NCBI GenBank assembly: GCA_015680685.1
Contig: MNCI01023945.1
Location: 527,004-591,003 of the forward strand
Direction: 5' to 3'
Origin: Gnetum montanum
Taxonomy: Eukaryota; Streptophyta; Gnetopsida; Gnetales; Gnetaceae
Length of the DNA: 64,000 nt
Shown: positions 10,110-21,139 of the stretch, piece by piece
Layout of the letters: every line of letters starts with the position of its first letter
How positions within the stretch are numbered: the stretch's first letter is position 1
Notes under the pieces: generated by a model
Told to the model about the DNA's origin: nothing
What the model saw: only the letters and a program-made list of their open reading frames with translations
The model's database searches: none
Position numbers and translations under genes: made by a program

Positions 10110-10623
10110 CACTAGCTTAGTTATATATTTATAATATATATCTATAAATTGGCCAAGAGAATCTTATTTTTTTACAAGTAAAAAGTTCTTTGAGTAAAAA
10201 ATTTCACGACTTTTGGATGAAGAACAAGATTTAAAAACCCAAATTTTCATGCCTTCTGGACGAAGAATAAGAGTTCTGTACCTTATTTTTCCTAAGGATG
10301 GGTTTTCTGAAAAAAAAAATTCATCAATCAAAGTATGCTCTTACCCTTGGCCAAATTTGTTGTTTTTGATATATAATGCAAATTTAGCTGAGAGTGAGAG
10401 CATACACTAATTGATGAATTTTTTTTTTTAGAAAACCCATCCTTAGGAAAAATAAGGTACAAAACTTTTGTTCTTTGTAGACATGAAAATTTGGGTTTTT
10501 AAATCTTGTTCTTCGTCCAAAAGTCATGAAATTTTTTACCCAAAGAACTTTTTACTTGTAAACAAATAAGATTCTCTCAGCCAATTTATAGATAGATATT
10601 ATAAATATATAACTAAGCTAGTG
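10110..10623. repeat. 514-bp near-perfect palindrome (foldback)
   Basis: The left arm (10110-10361) and right arm (10380-10623) are reverse complements with about 90% identity by eye, separated by a spacer of ~20 bp. The left end reads CACTAGCTTAGTTATA and the right end TATAACTAAGCTAGTG. It lies at the 3' end of the Helitron. It could be a foldback MITE inserted there or a duplicated and inverted terminal segment. A transcript would fold into a hairpin of about 240 bp. Confidence 0.85.
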
Positions 10624-13430
10624 ATCGCTAGTCGTCTACTGCAGCGATGATTTAAACATAACAGATAAAAATATTATAAGACCATGGAATGCTTTATTGA
10701 ATGATTATAAACATGTTGTAATATAGCAGAAATGATCAATGTACAAACTTGCATAATTGAAAATGTATAGTTACAAATGTTCTGATATTCAAAATGGTAA
10801 AAATTAGTTGACAGAAAAGAATGAGATCATTCTTCATTAGATTTAATGCGTTGCTCTTCATCCAATCTACTTTGAAGGTGCGAAGCCTTAAATATCTTGA
10901 TATATCTTTCTTTGAAGATCGGAGGGAATATCTTCAAACTATCAATACTCCTCACTCGAGATAGTTTGTTGTTTCTTTGCTACCAACATCTATACACGCT
11001 TTCTCCAATGTCATTCCCTATGACTTATGTATCATTAAAGCCTATGCTAATCTAAGTGGTAGTTGGCGAGATCCTCCACGTATGATTAGTGGAATGGGTA
11101 CTTGTCGAGGATGTTCATTATCATACGGTACTCCAATATAGGAGTCAAACTCAATGATAACATACGATGGAAACTGTGGAGGTTGACAGTGTAGACTATA
11201 TATTATTTTCTTAGTGACTCCCAATGCACCATTAACCAATCCTGCTTCTGGCCATAGATTAACAATGAGCATAACCCTTGCATCTTCACAAATGAACACT
11301 ACTCGGTCCAATTCTCCTTCTGAATCATCCGAAAATTTCACACCATTTGTCTTTCTATCTACTATGCACCATGCAACTAGCTTCTGCATTTTGAGCAGTA
11401 TTTTTTCATTATGCATATGCACTTTATCCTTTGTATCAAAAAAATGCACAGAATCCTAAAATCCATCTCACCCATCCAATGTTGATGGAAGTTGCATTCT
11501 CAAGCTTAAAAAGTCATAATCCTTATCAATCATCTTTCCTTCTCGTATATTCATCAAAACTTCTCTAAATGTTTATTGTTGCAAATCATCACCCCTTTGT
11601 CGATACACAACATCCAAGGTTACAAATTTATTGAATGCCAACCACAAATTCTTCACATGCATCTGAGATGATATGTACGGTATAACATCTTTAATAGGTG
11701 AAAGCTGTGCAAGATCTCCAATGAGTATCATAGATCTACCACCAAAGTTATCTAAACGATTATCTGGAAATATTTCCTTAAGCCTTCAGTCAATGCTGCT
11801 AAGTAATTTGCCACCTATGAAACTCATTTCATCTATAATAATATACTTTAAGTATTTGTATTTATTTTGCAACAATGACAAAGTTGATGCAACCAATGGT
11901 TTGTAATCTCTAATTCCAATCTTCAACACAGAATGTACTGTAGTTGCATTAATATTATACACTGCAGCACCAATAAGCTATTCCTTCCCGATGAGCAAGT
12001 TCGACTAAATTCTTTACGAATCGTATCAATGAGATACAATTTTCCTGTGCCTATTGTACCTTGAATAATCATCAATAGAGGAGAAACTTTATCCATTTCG
12101 AATTGTTGCATATATAGATGGCCAGTGATAATCTTATATCTTTTCTTCTATTGAACTCCTAGAGAAGATATGTCCACCTGATTATCATTATTTCTTGAAT
12201 GTGTTATTATCCCATGTGATCTATGACCATGAACAAAAGATGTAGCAATCTTTGCAACATCCTCTCCAAGATAGCTGGCTAACCATTCGTTCTGTCTATC
12301 TCGATCTCTTAATCCAAGCATTTCAAGTTCACTTCGTTGAAAATGAGTTGATGTAAGTAGATGTCGATTTAGTACTTCAAAATCATATTCAATACCATCC
12401 TGTCTTTCCAAAATAATATTTTTATACTTCCTCTCTTCCTCGCAAGCACGTTCAAACTCTTCATCGAAAGTCTCCTCTTCCAATTCATAGATATGTCGAA
12501 AAGAAATCCATTTTCGTTCAATTTCTTCGTCATTTCTTCCCAAATCGTGTTTGACATCTCTAAAAGGATAGTGTAGTAATAGTTTCACCCAACAGTAATC
12601 TATGCATTTCTCCTCTTCTACTCTTAGAGCTACTCAAAATTTTGGAAATGTTCTTACAATAACTGGTCGTAGTCGAGGCTTCCAGACTGGTAGCTCTCTC
12701 TTCTTCCAGATAAAGGTAAAATATTTCATAGCATTCAATAATGAAAGTCCTTTCATTTCTAGTGGTCTCTTTTGATATGCATTGATAAGGAATGTATATG
12801 GTTCTGGTTCCTCATCTCCATCTAGATCTGGTATAACTCTTTTATACATATCTATAGACACATTTATAGTATCAAATAGGCGACTACATTCAACTAATGA
12901 AAGTTCATATAGCATATGACAAACCTCCATGGCGCCTATGTCTCTATTAGCTGCAGCATCCATCATGAGTCTTTTGTATGCAGTCTTTGTGTTTTCTTCA
13001 GGGTTTCAAGATTCAGCAATACGAAGTAATAAATCATGAAAGCATCTTGACTTATTTTCATATTTTGCTGCATATTTTGCAATATATTTAATAACAACAT
13101 ATTTTTCAAGGACCGGTTGAAATTCTGTGTTTGCTCTCCATGTTTGAAGGATCATTCTATTATGAACATTCAACCTTGGATCATTTCAATGTGGTTCATA
13201 TGTAACATGATTTTTGTTTTCTGGATCTTGAAAGAGATCTGATTGAGCTTACAATGACCATGGAACATTATACCTAAGGTAATAAATTGAAGTTATAAAA
13301 TTATTTTCCTAGATCCCATACATTCATGATGCAAATAAGAATCTAGGTATTCAGAGAAATATAATTGTACCTACAAACTTGCATATGATTTCGGATTCTT
13401 AAACATGCTCCTCTCTTACATTGTGTGTGT

Positions 13431-13534
13431 CNAGAATTTGATGTGGTTGATTACTGGACAAGATATGAATGGTAACATAGGGGATCACTACATGTCCATG
13501 GCTTTCTTTGGATCAAGGAAGCTCCAAACATAGA
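13431..13534 (+). other. Misoriented Rep segment carrying the HUH motif
   Basis: Bases 13431-13455 are the exact reverse complement of 13598-13622, with the single N at 13432 answering to a T there. The bases that follow (13456-13534) encode, on the plus strand, the next part of Rep, including HVH (codons at 13491-13499) and FLWIKEAPN. The rest of Rep is on the minus strand. The simplest reading is a contig end placed backwards at the gap. One in-frame stop (TAA, 13474-13476) is present. Confidence 0.8.
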
Positions 13535-13597
13535 NNNNNNNNNNNNNNNNNNNNNNNNNNNNNNNNNNNNNNNNNNNNNNNNNNNNNNNNNNNNNNN
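13535..13597. other. Assembly gap (63 N)
   Basis: A run of 63 N inside the Helitron Rep region. See the neighbouring misoriented segment. Confidence 0.99.
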
Positions 13598-15399
13598 AGT
13601 AATCAACCACATCAAATTCTTGAAATAAAATCATTTCTCGAAATGCCTTATGTCGAAGATGCATAAACTCAGCAACTATATGTGGGTTCTCAATAATATT
13701 TTTCATTTTCCACTCTCTTATCTCAAAAACATTTTGTGGGGGTTCTGTAGGCATTACCTTATGTAGATTTGGCCAATAAAGATCTGCTGCACTCAGAGTA
13801 AAAAAAATACTTGGTGCACCCAACTCATTTATCAAATCAAACAACTGCGCTTTGCATTTTCTCTAGTATGAAGGCGTTCCTCGTATCGTTGTCCAAAATC
13901 TCATCAAATTATCAACAAAATTATCTAATGGTGCATTTTGTAGTCCTTCACGTAATTCTTGGATTGTTAATGGTGCTTTTGTAATATTTTTTTTAAAGAA
14001 TACTGATGTTGATTTTAGTGCACGATGTCTCGTTATCATGTTATAAATGTGATACCTGAAAATGAAAATAAAATTCCTATGTAATTAGTTCATAAGATGT
14101 CAAAAACATGAATGCTATTTAGCAATGTAAATGTAATTAATTTATGATACCTGAATCTTTTATGACGTCCAAATCTGCCATCCTTATATCGAAGTAGATG
14201 TCTAGCATATTCATGTAACATGACATCCTTGGACCTTCTTGTAAGGAAGTCACATTTTCCACGTGGAAATAATGTTGGAAATGACATTGGAAGCATTCCA
14301 ACTATGTTAAACTCATTGATGGGTGACTCTAAAAGTATTGGCCATTGTGCGTAATTTGAACTTTCAACAGTTGGATTTTCTAACCAAGCTATTAGTAGAT
14401 CAAGTTCTTTCCCTAGAAGAACTAGATGTGATGCTACTGATGATGTGTGTCTAATAATATTTTCCTCCTTTAAATCAACCAAAGGACCATCAAACTATAA
14501 TCTCATCTCACAATCCTCCTCAGACAATCTAATATAACGAATCCTTTCAAAAACATTAACATCTCCTGTATCACTAACATCATCGAAAGCATGCTCATCT
14601 ATTTCTACATCCTGATAGAATGGATCATTTTGTTTCTTATACAATAAGGTAGCATACACACGCTTTTTATTTACAACAAAGTTATAGGTTGTTACAATTT
14701 GATCAACTTGTCTTAGTATCAGCATTGGAATTTCATGAATCCTCAAAGGTAGCCTAGTTCCAATTTCAGATACATCTTGCATAAAACTAATGGTATGTCC
14801 TTTATATTGTAATTGACCTCCAATAGCATGCGTAACTTGTAAAATAGGATTAATTCGTGATATAAGCATTTCTTCAACTTCTAATAGTTCTAATAAGATT
14901 ATTGGCTAGGGTTCTGGATCCATATTATTATCAACAGAAAAACACTTAATCTCTTCACCATCATGATTCAAGATCCCCATCACTTTTTCATTTGCACACC
15001 TTGCACATGTTGGACCAAATCTTTGTACAGGTTTCATTAACATACTTAAAAAACTTTCATTGCAAATACCACATGATCGAGGAACACTAAACTTATCAAC
15101 CTTGCTTGAAAATCTTGTTATTGCATGCATGATTTGTGTATTTGACTTATGAAGATTTGGATAAGATACCTGATTGTTCATATGTTTAGAAGATATTTGT
15201 TGATGTTCCATTCACAATCTTGGTTGAGCCTATTCCTGATCAAGTCTTGCAACTAAATCTAACATTTCTGTGACTTCTGCTTGTCTTTTTTGTTGTCTAA
15301 AACATTCTTGTCTTTCATGCCCTTGTGCACATTTTCATTCTATAGTAACAATCTCTATAGGATTTATAAGTAATTCATCTTCGACCATCAAATCATCAT

Positions 15400-15640
15400 T
15401 ATTTGAATACATCTAACCAAATCCACAACCATGACCACATCCACAACCATGTCCACAACCACAACCACGATCACGTCCTATATGTGAAATAACTTCTTGA
15501 TGCAATTGAGGCTAATGAACATTTTCATCAATAGCAATGACTGCTAAGTGATTTTCGTGTTCATTTATGCATTCTCGTCCTTGTCGTTGTCCACGTCCAC
15601 AACCTCTTCCTTGTCCTTGTCTGTGATCCCTTCCATTCTG
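15400..15640 (-). repeat. Short-period repeat in the Rep N-terminal coding part
   Basis: The plus strand has repeated CCACAACCATG/CCACGTCC units (about 15420-15480 and 15580-15630), which on the minus strand encode Gly-rich runs (for example GHGCG repeats). It is part of the decayed N-terminal low-complexity region of the Helitron protein. Confidence 0.5.
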
Positions 15641-16006
15641 TGAAATATTACTATACAAAGTGACCTAATATATTTAGCTTTATTAAATCAGACATTAAAT
15701 GAATTTCATTTAAAACAAAAATAAAATTTCATCTACAAACCTCACTTCCTTCCACCTGTTGTTGCTGCATTTCTGCTCAACGCGTTCTTTGATGTAAGCG
15801 ATCTTGTTCCATTGTTTGCAACTCCAAAGGATCTCCCCCTTGCTGAGCTTCTCTTCTTTGATCTCTAAGACGTTGTTGTCTTGCTCAGTTTAACTCACAC
15901 TCTCTATCACCTAGCATGATCTGTATTTACGCAACCTTTCTAAACATATTATGAAACCTTTCTAAATGTATTTCTGTTTTGAAATGGACATAACCTTTTA
16001 TAACAT

Positions 16007-16148
16007 GTCAGCGTTAGTTAGCATTATGGAAAAAGTTGGCATTACCGAAATATGATTGGTAATGGCCTCTCGGGAAAGTCAACGTTAGTCAACGTTATGG
16101 ACAAAGTTGGCATTACCGAAATATGACTGGTAATGGCCTCTCGGCCAA
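16007..16148 (+). repeat. Two 71-bp tandem repeats at the Helitron 5' end
   Basis: Copies start at 16007 (GTCAGCGTTAGTTAGC) and 16078 (GTCAACGTTAGTCAACG). Both contain GTTGGCATTACCGAAATATG and TGGTAATGGCCTCTCGG. Inside each unit CATTACC and GGTAATG form a short inverted repeat. The pair sits between the Rep N-terminus and resumption of gypsy gag, so it is likely the 5' terminal region of the Helitron. Confidence 0.8.
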
Positions 16149-16189
16149 ATTAGAGATTGAAAGCTAATAAAATATTGGTTGTAAAGAAA

Positions 16190-16720
16190 ATTTGAACAAT
16201 CTTGTTAGAGGCAAGAGATCATTATGAAGTTGAAATTCCTAAGGTAAGGTAATAAGCATGTCAAATAGTTCTACATCAAATTTTATGATCTATTCCATCA
16301 AGCTAAAGTGAATTGGAAGAATGAATAAGCTTCAATATTTCTATGAGGTCTCATAATGATGTATTAGTAGGAGTTATCTTTTTATGAGCCACAAACTCTT
16401 AATAAGACTTATGATTTGATATTCAAGGTAGAAAAGAAACTAAGTGGATTTAAAAATAGGAGCAAACAAACTTCCAAAGGGAATAATAAGGGATCCAAAT
16501 CAAAGAACGAATCCAAGTTCAAATTTAAAGATAAAGATGGTAGTCATGACAAGAAGACAAAGAAGGGTTATGAGAAGGACAAAGCCAAGAAGAACCAAGG
16601 AAAGGAAGACAAGCATTAAGGTAGCAGCTCATCCAAGATTCAATGCTTCAAGTATTGAGAATGGGAATACAAATAATGGAAATGTCCACTTTACTAGGTA
16701 ACCAAGAGCAAAGATGTGTA
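16190..16720 (+). pseudogene. Gypsy gag, C-terminal part
   Basis: It resumes after the Helitron. The frame at 16416-16619 is Lys-rich (EKKLSGFKNRSKQ, then many K, D and G residues), typical of the basic gag C-terminus. A decayed zinc-knuckle region follows at ~16630-16700 (QCFKY ... WKCPLY; only two cysteines remain, with stops where Gln or Cys is expected). Confidence 0.65.
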
Positions 16721-16724
16721 AATC

Positions 16725-19700
16725 ATGGAGGTGAAGAAGACATCAAATCAAGCTCTTCAAAAAGGTAGTTCTAATGCTCCTAAGATTGAGGAAATTTTTG
16801 AATTAAATTCTTGTGAATTCATGGGAAATGTGAATAGAGAAGATCATCCTAATAGAAAATGGTATTTCAAGATGGGGCTAAATGTTTACTTAGTGGGAAA
16901 TGGATTCATGTTTCGATTGATGGGGAAATCTAAGAAAATATTATTTCTTCTTGGGTTTGGTAACTAATGCTCATCCAAGACCCTATAAAGTGCATTAGTT
17001 ATCTAGGGATTTCTCTTAATAGGAAAGGAAACAATATACTTTGAAATTAAAAATTGGAAGTTTTCATGATGTTGTGAACTATAATGTGCTTCCAATAGAT
17101 TATGCTCATGTAATTCCTAGTAGACCTTGGAATTTTGACAATGGTGCTCAATTTGATGGAGCAAGAAATATATGAAGTGTAGCTAGATCTAATGGAATCC
17201 ATGAGCTGATTCCCATAATGGCTGAATAAGTAAGACACAATAAAGCTTACTTAATGCTTTATTAATCCTTCTAGGAAAGAGGGAATACATTAACGAACAT
17301 GATGAAATCGATTTTGAATTTATTGTTGTATCAAAAATTGCATCCAACTGTGATGATGTGCAAGTTGAACTTCCTATAGGCATGCTAGGCTTGAAGGAGA
17401 AATTTTACAAGGTATTTAAATAGGAATTGGATAGATTGCTACCAATGAGGAATGCACAACATCAAATTAATTTCATTCCTAGTGCTACCATTCCAAATAA
17501 GAGAGCTTACTAAATGGCTCCAAATCAATGGGTAAAATTACGAAGGCAAGTAGAGAAGTTACTTGCAAATGATTTCATGAGGAAATCCATTTCACATTAT
17601 GTAATTCTACTAGTGCTAGTGCCAATGAAGAATAGTGATGAATGGAGGATATGCATTGATTTCAGGGTAGTGAATCAAATAATAGTGAGGTACATGTTTC
17701 CTATTCCAAGGATGGATGATATCTTTGATGTTCTTACCAATGTGAAGAGGGGTTACCACCAAATTTGGATCAAGACTAATGATGAATGAAATATAGCTTT
17801 CAAGATACTAGATGAATTATTTGAGTGGTTGGTGATGTCATTTGAGCTCACAAATGCACCTCCTACTTTTATGAGGTTGATACAAGATGTATTAAAGGAC
17901 TTAATTGGTAAGTGTTGTATTGTCTTTTTTAACAATATTTTGATATATAGCTTAAATATAGAAAAGCATTTGGATCACTTGTGGATGCTATCTCTAAATC
18001 TAGAGGAAGCACAGTTGGTGATCAATGTGAAGAAAAGTCACTTGTTTAATAGGAAAATCACATATTTGGAACATGTGGTTTCTAAAAACAAAATTGAAAT
18101 AAAGCTACAAAGGTGAAGGCTACTAGGGATTGGCCAACTCCTAATAATGTTTAGGAGGTAAGATCATTCCTTAATTTAGACGTTTTTTTATAGATAGTTC
18201 AAAAATTTTAATGGTATTTCTTGACCTATGTTTACTTTGTTGAAGAAAAATAAAGATTTCAAGTGGGATAATGAAACCTAAGGGGGCTTTGACTTGTTGA
18301 AAACAAAAATTATCAATGAACCAATGCTTGCAATTCAAAATTTTTAAAAGCTCTTCTAGGTTGACGTGAATGCAAGTGGACTTGCCATTGGTGGAGTACT
18401 TTCATAAGAAGGTAGACATATTACTTTCTTTTTTGAAAAGTAAAATGAGCCAAGGAAAAAATATAGCATATATGAGGAGTTGTATGACATTCTTCAAGAA
18501 ATCAAGAATTCGGGGCATTATTTATTGCCCAAGAAATTCACCTTAATGATAGATCATAGAGCATTGCAATTTCTAGATTCTAAAAATAAGATGAGTATAA
18601 AGCACATGAATTGGATTTCATAGTTACTGGAGTTTAATTTTGTGTTAAAACCAAAAGTGGAAAAGTCAATGTGATGGCTAATATATTGTCCAAAGTTCCT
18701 ATGGTAAATTTTAATGTACCTCATGTGGAAGATATGGGTGATTTTGTTGATTTGTATGAGCATAATGTTGATTTTGGGCAAGTTTCGAAGAGCCTCAAAG
18801 AGCCATTATTGAGTAGGATAGACCAATGGAGAAACTATCATATTCAAGATGAACTATTGTTTAAAAAAGGAAAGGTATGTGTTCCTAATTATGATTTTAG
18901 AAAAAATATATTTCTTGAAAAGCATTCTAGCAGCATGGTAGGTCACATGGACAAGGATAAAACATTAGAATTTATGGGCAGATACTATTTTTAGCATGGT
19001 ATGACAACTAAAGTTTTGAAATTTTTGTAGTGTTTAACTTGTCAAAAGTTCAAAAGAGGTAAAGGAGTGGATGGACATTATATGCCTTTTTTGATTCCTA
19101 AGGGTTCATGGGAAAGTGCATTTATGAATTTTATGAGTGATACTCCAAAAACCAAGAGTGGAAATGATGCAATTTTTGTTGTTGTGAACAGGTTTTTCAA
19201 ATGGTACACTTCATTCCATGTAAAAGATGAGTGATGCTTCTCATGTGGCAAATTTATTTTCTCAACATGTTGTAAAGTTACATGGAATTCCTTTGAACAT
19301 TGTTAGTAATAGAGACTCCAAATTCACAAGTCATTTTTGGAGGTTCCTTTGAAAAAATTTAGGAACAAAATTGAATTTTTCTAATGCATACCATATACAA
19401 TATGATGACCAAATGGAGGTGATGAATAAATCCTTGTTGAACATATTAATATGTTTGTATGATGGACAACCAAATGGGTGGAAAAAATTCTTGTGTCATG
19501 TTGAGTTTTTATACAATAATGTTTTTTCATATTACTATCGATAAAAGTCCATTTGAGATGAATTATGATTTTTCTCCTAAAATGATGGATACTTTGAAGA
19601 GCTTTGATGGTGAAGCTCAATTTAGTGTTGCTTTGTGCAAGAGATGAGGGATCTCCATGCATAAGTAAACTCAAATATTAAGAAGAATGTTGAAGAGGGA

Positions 19701-19950
19701 GTCCTTAAGAGAAATTAGAGTAAATGGAAGCTAAATTTTTTTTATTGGTGACTTGGTTTGGATGCACTTGAAGAAGAAGCGCTTAAGGAATGTTAACTTC
19801 TCTAAGCTAAAGGCAAAGAACATGAGACCCTTTTGAATTAATGCTAAGATTAATAATAATGCTTTTAAAATTAATATAAACAACAATGTTGGTATGCCTT
19901 TTGTGTTTAATGTTTTAAATCTTATGCACTATCATGGATCAGTTGATGAG
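16725..19950 (+). pseudogene. Gypsy pol: protease, RT, RNase H, integrase
   Basis: The protease end is marked by PSRPWNFDN (~17110-17140). The reverse transcriptase covers about 17430-18120: the MAPNQWVKLRRQVEKLLAND approach, then WRICIDFRVVNQI, YHQIWI, and the catalytic box changed to FFNNILIYS (Asp-Asp became Asn-Asn, ~17930). RNase H is at ~18350-18680 (VDVNASGLAIGGVLS, NEPRKKYS, SGHYLLPKKF, IDHRAL). The integrase runs from ~18780 to 19350 (histidines in [30 protein letters not shown]), and the C-terminal block is at ~19750-19840 (LVWMHLKKKRL, KLKAKNMRPF). Loss of the two Asp and more than a dozen stops show it is dead. Confidence 0.85.
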
Positions 19951-20199
19951 GAGACCATATAGGATAGCATCATTGAGTTGAAGGGAGCTATTGATCAATC
20001 CAAGCCTTCAATGCAAAGGAAGGTAATCGTACTCAAGTAAAGAGAAGCTTCAAGCATTCATGGAGCAAAGAGGCATGAGTACTTGCTCCATTAGAAAGGA
20101 TCAATCCATTGATGATGTTGTATGGGTCTATGAGACTAAACTACATGAGTGGGGGATCGCTTCAACCCCTACTCCCTTATTCACATAAGTTCACTTTCC

Positions 20200-20217
20200 A
20201 AAGGGTGGGAGAGCTAG
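20200..20217 (+). promoter_or_regulatory. Polypurine tract
   Basis: AAAGGGTGGGAGAGCTAG immediately precedes the 3' LTR (TGTAGG...), the expected place for plus-strand priming. Confidence 0.75.
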
Positions 20218-21139
20218 TGTAGGAACACCTCTTTCGATTCCCTTGTTCTCTTCCCTACATGTGTGTTTTTATACATTTCAAGCTTCATGGAAACATCTTG
20301 TAGGTCATGGAATCATCTTACGTAAGACATGAGCTCTTAAGAGGGATGTCTTGGAGAATAGAAGACATCTTGGCTGGGAGTTAAGAGCTTACAAAAGACA
20401 TCCTAGGTTCAAAGGAGATGTCTTGAGAAAAATCTCGATATCTCAAGCAAAAAGTCCTTGTTTTGGATGAAACATCTCTAGTTGAATTGAAACATCCTAG
20501 CTACAATGGAGACATCTCATGCTCATACGAGATATCTCACCTATATTCCTAGTTTAATAGTGAGACATTTTGAGGAGGTTTGAGATAACCCAAATGAGTA
20601 GGAAAACTTTCAAAATTATCAGCTGAGAGAAGGTGAGAAAGGATAGAAAATAGCCGAAGATCCTCTAGTTGAGTTGGAAAAATGTTTCTAGGTATCTTGC
20701 ATTCTCTTGTTAATAAATATTGGTTTGTTTTATGCTTGAACTAAGAAGATATGTGAGTGTGATGTCATGAGAGAACATGTGAAGAGTGTGCAAGTGTGTA
20801 TGCAGCACTTAGTAAATTGATTAGACATTGGCCTAGTGTCTCTTATGTCTTATGAATTAAGATCTCAATTCTAAATTATGGAAGAGATTCTCCATTGATT
20901 TTGTTTGCATGAAGAAAAGTCATTATGTGGTTGTAGAGCCTCATGCTCTAGAGCATCATTTGAGTAATGAGAGTATTTTGGATGTTTTGTGAATTTTGGA
21001 AACCCTCATGTAATCTTTTTCTAATAATTGAAGATAGCTAGTTTTCTTATTTTCTAGCATATTATTCATCTTTTCATAATATTTGGATTTAGTAGGTTTG
21101 AAGGTAATTTTCCATTGGAGTGAACCTACTTCACATTCA
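20218..21139 (+). repeat. 3' LTR of the chromovirus-like gypsy
   Basis: It starts TGTAGGAACACCTCT and ends near CACATTCA. It aligns with 8476-9444 throughout, including the GACATC/GATGTC array (20285-20545), TTGTTAATAAATATTGG, and the ending TTTTCCATTGGAGTGAA. The array here has about ten motif copies. Confidence 0.85.

Larger units (their letters stand above)
10860..15930 (-). pseudogene. Helitron Rep/helicase (HUH nuclease plus PIF1-like helicase)
   Basis: Read on the minus strand, the domains are in the usual order. First comes a basic, Gln-rich N-terminus (about 15930-15230), then a Cys-rich segment (RSCGIC ... PTCARCANE, ~15090-14990), as in plant Helitron proteins. Next is the Helitron-like N domain (LFPRGKCDF, LHEYARHLLRY at ~14280-14180; FFTLSAADLYWPNLH at ~13800), then the Rep tyrosine region (YVVIKYIAKYAAKYE, ~13110-13060). 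The helicase has motif I GTIGTGK (~12045-12060), Walker B DEMSF (~11820-11835), GDLAQLSP (~11700), LVNGALGV (~11220) and an HKS-GM-LEKACIDVG block near 10980-11040. Its product would nick and unwind DNA for rolling-circle transposition. Many stops and frameshifts plus an N gap break it. The HUH segment sits in the opposite orientation beside the gap. Confidence 0.9.
10112..16150 (-). mobile_element. Helitron (autonomous type, decayed)
   Basis: It carries a Rep/helicase coding region on the minus strand and interrupts a gypsy gag. At the low end the minus strand reads ...CTAAGCTAG followed by T, which fits the Helitron rule (ends CTRR, inserts before T). A short stem (ATCGCT ... AGCGAT, 10624-10648) lies ~500 bp inside, separated from the end by the palindrome. 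An alternative 3' end is CACTAG just beyond that stem, making the palindrome a separate insertion. The 5' end lies near 16150, where minus-strand TC follows an A (plus strand GA|TT). That end is tentative. Confidence 0.7.
8476..21139 (+). mobile_element. Chromovirus-like Ty3/gypsy retrotransposon, split by a Helitron
   Basis: The order is 5' LTR (8476-9444), initiator-Met primer site, gag part 1 (9510-10108), Helitron (about 10112-16150), gag part 2, protease, reverse transcriptase, RNase H and integrase (16190-19950), polypurine tract, 3' LTR (20218-21139). The LTRs align end to end by eye and differ at many positions. Gag-pol has many stops. Motifs (PSRPWNFDN after the protease, YHQIWI, RNase H NASGLAIGGVLS, an integrase C-terminal KLKAKNMRPF block) match plant chromovirus-type gypsy. 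I could not find a matching 5-bp target duplication (8471-8475 TCTTG; bases after 21139 ATCGT). The right flank is gag of another element (21140 onward), which suggests insertion into that element. Confidence 0.85.
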
